Positions 60,523 through 64,000 of a stretch of DNA of 64,000 bases are shown here, piece by piece. The translations under genes and the position numbers were made by a program. The notes beneath the pieces were generated by a model that saw nothing but the letters and a program-made list of their open reading frames with translations, had not been told where the DNA came from and did no database searches. This DNA is from Mesorhizobium sp. B4-1-4 (GTDB taxonomy: Bacteria > Pseudomonadota > Alphaproteobacteria > Rhizobiales > Rhizobiaceae), in assembly GCF_006439395.2 (NCBI RefSeq), contig NZ_CP083950.1:4391001-4455000 (forward strand). The letters run 5' to 3'. How positions within the stretch are numbered: position 1 is the stretch's first letter; every line of letters begins with the position of its first letter.

Positions 60523-60561
60523 CAGTTGCACGATAATAAAACTGATACGATAATGCAACTG
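60523..60561. promoter_or_regulatory. Operator-like inverted repeat between the hydrolase and the HxlR gene
   Basis: CAGTTGCA (60523-60530) and TGCAACTG (60554-60561), 8-bp arms 23 bp apart in AT-rich DNA, with CGATAAT repeated within. Placed 34-72 bp from the hydrolase start and 20-58 bp from the HxlR start. Confidence 0.55.
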
Positions 60562-60580
60562 GTTTTGCGGAGAGAATCGA

Positions 60581-61102
60581 ATGAGCCTCGATCGCCGGTC
60601 CGGCTGCCCGATCAACCTGTCGCTGGAAGTGTTCGGCGACCGCTGGAGCCTGATCATCCTTCGCGACATGATTTTCGGCGGCAGGCGCCATTTTCGCGAA
60701 CTGCTCAACGGATCGATGGAAGGCATCGCCTCCAACATCCTCGCCGACCGCCTGAAGCGACTGATGGAGCTTGGCATGCTGACCAAGGCCGACGACCCCA
60801 GCCACAAGCAGAAGGCGATCTACAGCCTGACCGAGATGGCCATCACGCTGGTGCCGATCCTGGCCCATCTCGGCGCCTGGGGTCGGGTCTGGCTGCCGAC
60901 CAGCGATGAACTCTCGATGCGCGCCGAGCTTCTGGAAAAGGGCGGACCGCCGATGTGGGAGAAATTCATGGACGAACTGCGCCACGAGCATCTCGGCACG
61001 CCGCTCGACACACCGTCCGGCCCTTCTGTCCGCGCGACGCTGCGGGCCGCCTATGAAGCCGTGGTTGCCAGCAAGGCTCTCAGCGCCGGCCCGACCACGT
61101 GA
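60581..61102 (+). CDS. HxlR-family transcriptional regulator
   Basis: 173 residues: GCPINLSLEVFGDRWSLIILRDMIFGGRRHFRELLNGSMEGIASNILADRLKRLMELGMLTKADDPSHKQKAIYSLTEMAITL matches HxlR winged HTH; the Cys in GCPIN could act as a redox or electrophile sensor. It likely represses the divergent hydrolase gene. Confidence 0.87.
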   Translation: MSLDRRSGCPINLSLEVFGDRWSLIILRDMIFGGRRHFRELLNGSMEGIASNILADRLKRLMELGMLTKADDPSHKQKAIYSLTEMAITLVPILAHLGAWGRVWLPTSDELSMRAELLEKGGPPMWEKFMDELRHEHLGTPLDTPSGPSVRATLRAAYEAVVASKALSAGPTT

Positions 61103-61179
61103 CCAACTATTTTCCCCGCTAAGAGGCCGGCTCTGCTACAACTATGGAAAATCACACGTGACGGGATTGGATAAGGCTC

Positions 61180-61413
61180 TTGGTTGAGAACTCTAGGGAT
61201 ACTGCCCGCGCGCGCGCCGATCTGCGCTTCAAGAAGCAGGAAGAGGCGGCGACAGTCCGCCAGAAAGCGATGGCGGAATACGCCGCGGAGAGTGACGCGC
61301 GCAAGGCCAAGACCGACAAGCTGAGGGCGCTGCGGCTCGCCAAGGAAGCCGAAGATCTTGCCAACACACCGGCAGTGCCCGCAAAGAAGCCCGCGCGCGC
61401 CAAGAAAAAGTAA
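61180..61413 (+). CDS. Small basic coiled-coil protein
   Basis: 77 residues, TTG start at 61180: RARADLRFKKQEEAATVRQKAMAEYAAESDARKAKTDKLRALRLAKEAEDLA and a Lys-rich tail (AKKPARAKKK). Conserved small basic protein of Rhizobiales; function unknown. The 61414-61607 gap has no gene. Confidence 0.65.
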   Translation: MVENSRDTARARADLRFKKQEEAATVRQKAMAEYAAESDARKAKTDKLRALRLAKEAEDLANTPAVPAKKPARAKKK

Positions 61414-61607
61414 CACGCACTTCCCCGGCTGCCTCGCCAATGGCCTTGAGCCAGTGGCCGTCGACTGCATTGAGATCACGGCATCGGCGCCGTCCAGATA
61501 GGGCAGTCCTTCATCCCGCCTTCTCGCAAGAAGCATTTTCAACCCAAACCGGGATTGCGTCGTCCGGCCGGTCGCCGATGATTGTCCATTTCAAACAGGA
61601 GACTGCC

Positions 61608-62039
61608 ATGACCGCGCTGCCGCTCGAAAAAGCCATTGAGATCATCGACGCCGCCTTCGCCAAGGGCGCCGACCTCAAGTTCAAACCGCTGGGCGTCTCC
61701 GTGCTCGATGCCGGAGGACACCTGGTCGCCTTCCAGCGCCAGGACGGCGCCTCGTTCCTGCGCCCGCAAATGTCGGCCGGCAAGGCCTATGGCGCGCTGG
61801 CCATCGGCATGGGCTCGCGCCGTGTCGAGGCCTTCGCCAAGGAGCGCCCGCATCTCATCGCTGGCATCTCCGACGTGTCGGGTGGACGCGTGCTGCCGGT
61901 GGTCGGCGGCGTCCTGATCCGCGACAAGGCCGGCACCGTCCTTGGCGCCGTCGGCATTTCCGGCGACACATCCGACAATGACGAGGCAGCGGCCATCGCT
62001 GGCATCGAGGCCGCCGGCTTCACCGCCGATCCGGGCTGA
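61608..62039 (+). CDS. GlcG/HbpS-like heme-binding family protein (DUF336)
   Basis: 143 residues: ALPLEKAIEIIDAAFAKGADLKFKPLGVSVLDAGGHLVAFQRQDGASFLRPQMSAGKAYGALAIGMGSRR, GGRVLPVVGGVLIRDKAGTVLGAVGISGDTSDNDE is the GlcG/HbpS pattern. The family binds heme or is associated with glycolate genes; role here unknown. Confidence 0.83.
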   Translation: MTALPLEKAIEIIDAAFAKGADLKFKPLGVSVLDAGGHLVAFQRQDGASFLRPQMSAGKAYGALAIGMGSRRVEAFAKERPHLIAGISDVSGGRVLPVVGGVLIRDKAGTVLGAVGISGDTSDNDEAAAIAGIEAAGFTADPG

Positions 62040-62042
62040 GCC

Positions 62043-62444
62043 TCAATTCAAATTGATGTCCCGGCTGGCTGATCGCATCGAAACCGCGAATCCGGCCAGC
62101 ACATCGAACAGCGCGATGATCGTCAGCGTGAAGAAGATCGAGTGCGCGGCGCCCTTGACCAGCAGGAACTCGACCAGGAAGGCGACGAAGACCAGCGTCG
62201 AGAGAAGATGGTCCATGATCGAGGCGGTGGTCGTGCGCGCCGACTTCACCATTTCGAGGAACAGGAAGATCAGCCCGATCAGCACCATCAGGTCGCCGAG
62301 CGTCATCGAGAATACCCCGCCCGACATCATGCGGAACGAGAAGACCTCGCTCGCCCACGGATCGTCACCGCCGCCGAATATCCCGAGCAGGCCGAGATTG
62401 TAGAGCACGAAAGGCACGATCAAAAGCGGGACGGCACCGAACAT
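62043..62444 (-). CDS. Hypothetical integral membrane protein, 133 aa
   Basis: Four hydrophobic segments: MFGAVPLLIVPFVLYNLGLLG, SGGVFSMTLGDLMVLIGLIFLFLEMV, LSTLVFVAFLVEFLLV and SIFFTLTIIALFDVLAGFAV. Start at 62444 follows GGAGACG. No known domain recognised. Convergent with the GlcG-like gene (4 bp apart). Confidence 0.7.
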   Translation of the reverse strand: MFGAVPLLIVPFVLYNLGLLGIFGGGDDPWASEVFSFRMMSGGVFSMTLGDLMVLIGLIFLFLEMVKSARTTTASIMDHLLSTLVFVAFLVEFLLVKGAAHSIFFTLTIIALFDVLAGFAVSMRSASRDINLN

Positions 62445-62737
62445 CTGGCGTCTCCATATGGGGGCACCTTCTGTAGAATGCGCCACAGGCATGCCGTCAA
62501 GATTTTTCGTGCGCGGCCGCAAACACGGTCGAAGACCGGATGCAACAACCATGTCAGCCGGTTGCCCGGCCGACATGGGAGCAGCCGACAGAGACTTCGA
62601 CACCTGAAATAGCCGGCGCGCACGGCGGCACCGATGACATTGAAGAGATATGGCCCGCGTCGTCGAGGCGATATCGCGTGCCGGCGCGATCTCGACGATG
62701 TCCGTGCCGACGAGACGTCCCTTGCCGACCAAACGCA

Positions 62738-62764
62738 AAAAGACCGGCCAGAGGCCGGTCTTTT
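62738..62764 (-). terminator. Terminator downstream of rpmF
   Basis: AAAAGACCGGCC / GGCCGGTCTTTT with a 3-nt loop, 26 bp after the rpmF stop; the minus strand has a T-tract. The 62445-62737 stretch holds no gene. Confidence 0.8.
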
Positions 62765-62790
62765 GCAACTCAAACCTTAAAAAGCTTGTC

Positions 62791-62973
62791 TCAGCTTTCC
62801 TTGGGCGTCAGCACCTGGCGACCGCGATACATGCCGGTCTTCAGGTCGATGTGGTGCGGGCGGCGCATTTCGCCGGAATTCTTGTCCTCAACATAGGTCG
62901 GGGCCTTGAGGGCGTCGGCCGAGCGGCGCATGCCGCGCTTGGACGGAGAGGTTTTGCGTTTCGGAACGGCCAT
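62791..62973 (-). CDS. rpmF: 50S ribosomal protein L32
   Basis: 60 residues: MAVPKRKTSPSKRGMRRSADALKAPTYVEDKNSGEMRRPHHIDLKTGMYRGRQVL. It has the L32 N-terminus AVPKRKTSPSKRGMRRS and lacks the zinc-binding Cys pair, as in many alphaproteobacteria. Confidence 0.95.
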   Translation of the reverse strand: MAVPKRKTSPSKRGMRRSADALKAPTYVEDKNSGEMRRPHHIDLKTGMYRGRQVLTPKES

Positions 62974-63113
62974 GGATATGCTCCACTACATGGTCAAAAG
63001 CCCCGCCCGCCCTCGTGAAAGGGCCATGTCGGGGCCTAAATCTGAGAAAGTCGGGTGCCTATACACGCCTGACATCGTTTTGGCCAGCACTGCGGTGAAT
63101 TTTTTTGAGTCGG

Positions 63114-63824
63114 CTACTCGAGACAGCCGACATAAGCGCCGGAACGGCCGGCACGCCGCTCGATCAGATTGGCGAGTCTCCGAAGGCCCGGCCCCGGCTT
63201 TGCCGGATTGCGGGCGATCGGATTGGGCAAGGTGACGGCCAGCAGTGCCGCCTGCCGTCTGGACAACTGCTTTGCCGGAATGCCGAAATGATGCTGCGCC
63301 GCCGCCTCGATTCCATAGATGCCCGGCCCCCATTCGGCGATGTTGAGATAGATTTCCATGATGCGCCGTTTCGACATCACGGCGTCGAAATAGACGGCCA
63401 GCGGCAGTTCGACGACCTTGCGCACCGAGCCCAGCGGCCGCGACCACAGGAACAGGTTCTTCACCGTCTGCATGGTAATGGTCGAGGCCCCGCGCGTCGC
63501 CTCGCCAGCCAGCGCATCGTCGACGACGCCCCTGAGTTCGCCGAGATCGACGCCGCGATGGAAGCAGAACTGTCCGTCCTCCGACATGATGACGGAATGG
63601 GCCAGCACCGGCGCCACATCGTCGATCGACACCCAGCGCCGGTCATAGCCGGAGAAGGTCGCCAGGTCCTTCAGCATCAATGTCGAGACCGGGTGCACGA
63701 AGGGCGGCAGATAGAGGAATGTCAGCACCGCCGGGATAAGCGCCAGCACGGCGGCCACGACAATGCCGCGCCGGACCCAGCGCCTGAGACTGCGGCGGTT
63801 TATGCCGCGCGATCTCGTCGCCAT
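63114..63824 (-). CDS. mtgA: Monofunctional peptidoglycan transglycosylase MtgA
   Basis: 236 residues (from ATG 63824; 63875 is an upstream alternative). One N-terminal membrane anchor (GIVVAAVLALIPAVLTFLYL) and a GT51 domain: SVIMSEDGQFCFHRGVD (catalytic Glu), GASTITMQTVKNLFLW, RRIMEIYLNIAEWGPGIYGIEAAAQHHFG. Polymerises lipid II glycan strands at the inner membrane. It lies 140 bp upstream of rpmF on the same strand. Confidence 0.93.
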   Translation of the reverse strand: MATRSRGINRRSLRRWVRRGIVVAAVLALIPAVLTFLYLPPFVHPVSTLMLKDLATFSGYDRRWVSIDDVAPVLAHSVIMSEDGQFCFHRGVDLGELRGVVDDALAGEATRGASTITMQTVKNLFLWSRPLGSVRKVVELPLAVYFDAVMSKRRIMEIYLNIAEWGPGIYGIEAAAQHHFGIPAKQLSRRQAALLAVTLPNPIARNPAKPGPGLRRLANLIERRAGRSGAYVGCLE

Positions 63825-64000
63825 GTCCAGCTTTTCGGTTTCATGATCGACGATCGGTTCCGCCAAGCCGCCCAACCCGTGCTGTGGAGCGCGTTGCGAG
63901 ATCGCTCCTGTCAGTCATTCGGCGGCGTTGTCGAGAACCGGAGCCGTGCGTACAGTCGAGTACGTGAGCACCGGAAGCGCGGGAAACGCCGTCAGATGAC

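Noticed and set aside
63876..64000. Possible 3' end of another gene at the right edge
   Set aside because: Short open frames exist on the minus strand but too little sequence is visible to support a family.

Overview
The window reads as a chromosomal segment of a GC-rich alphaproteobacterium of the order Hyphomicrobiales (Rhizobiales), most likely Mesorhizobium or a close relative. This is an inference from gene content: a PhyR-NepR-EcfG stress module, a pstSCAB-phoU-phoB operon, TrcR (DUF1013), a tkt/gap/pgk/class I fba cluster, HWE-type kinases, DUF1127 and DUF1192 proteins, and a dispersed intergenic palindrome of rhizobial type. No plasmid origin, prophage, CRISPR array or symbiosis gene was seen; one insertion sequence is present.

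Positions 1-12.5 kb form a general stress response (GSR) island. The core is ecfG-nepR facing phyR, with a FAT-GUY-like single-domain response regulator converging on ecfG and three HWE/HisKA_2 kinases nearby (one GAF-PAS and frameshifted, one PAS, one membrane-bound CHASE). Reading the intergenic DNA by eye gave nine matches to the EcfG promoter GGAAC-N16/17-CGTT. Eight lie between 1.67 and 10.06 kb, upstream of a PRC-barrel protein, a lipid kinase, a DUF883 operon, nepR-ecfG, phyR, a DUF1328 protein, the PAS kinase and a small secreted protein. The ninth is at 28.5 kb.

From 12.6 to 17.6 kb is a xylose-type ABC importer (xylF, xylH, a one-domain xylG) with a divergent ROK repressor and repeated operator-like motifs. 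From 17.6 to 22.9 kb is pstSCAB-phoU-phoB with a Pho box; no phoR is visible. A 1386-residue multi-PAS hybrid kinase follows, then small envelope or unknown genes, a glutathione transferase with a histone H1-like tail, VOC proteins, tRNA-Glu(CTC), rluD and rpoH. An IS1182-like element sits in the rpoH terminator, having duplicated the 26-bp hairpin on both sides.

From 36.9 to 49.2 kb are a metallo-beta-lactamase-fold hydrolase, a 1-Cys peroxiredoxin, zapA, and the central carbon genes tkt, gap, pgk and fba interrupted by a CPA1 antiporter. From 49.2 kb to the end are accessory and stress genes (ring-cleaving VOC protein, DUF1127 proteins, PfpI-like protein, WYL, ArsR and HxlR regulators, glutathione transferase, hydrolases), trcR, rpmF and mtgA. 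Several genes carry apparent frameshifts or deletions (GAF kinase, transposase, DUF899 protein, SnoaL-like protein, LuxR relic), which may be true decay or sequence errors. Promoter and operator calls are pattern matches made by eye.
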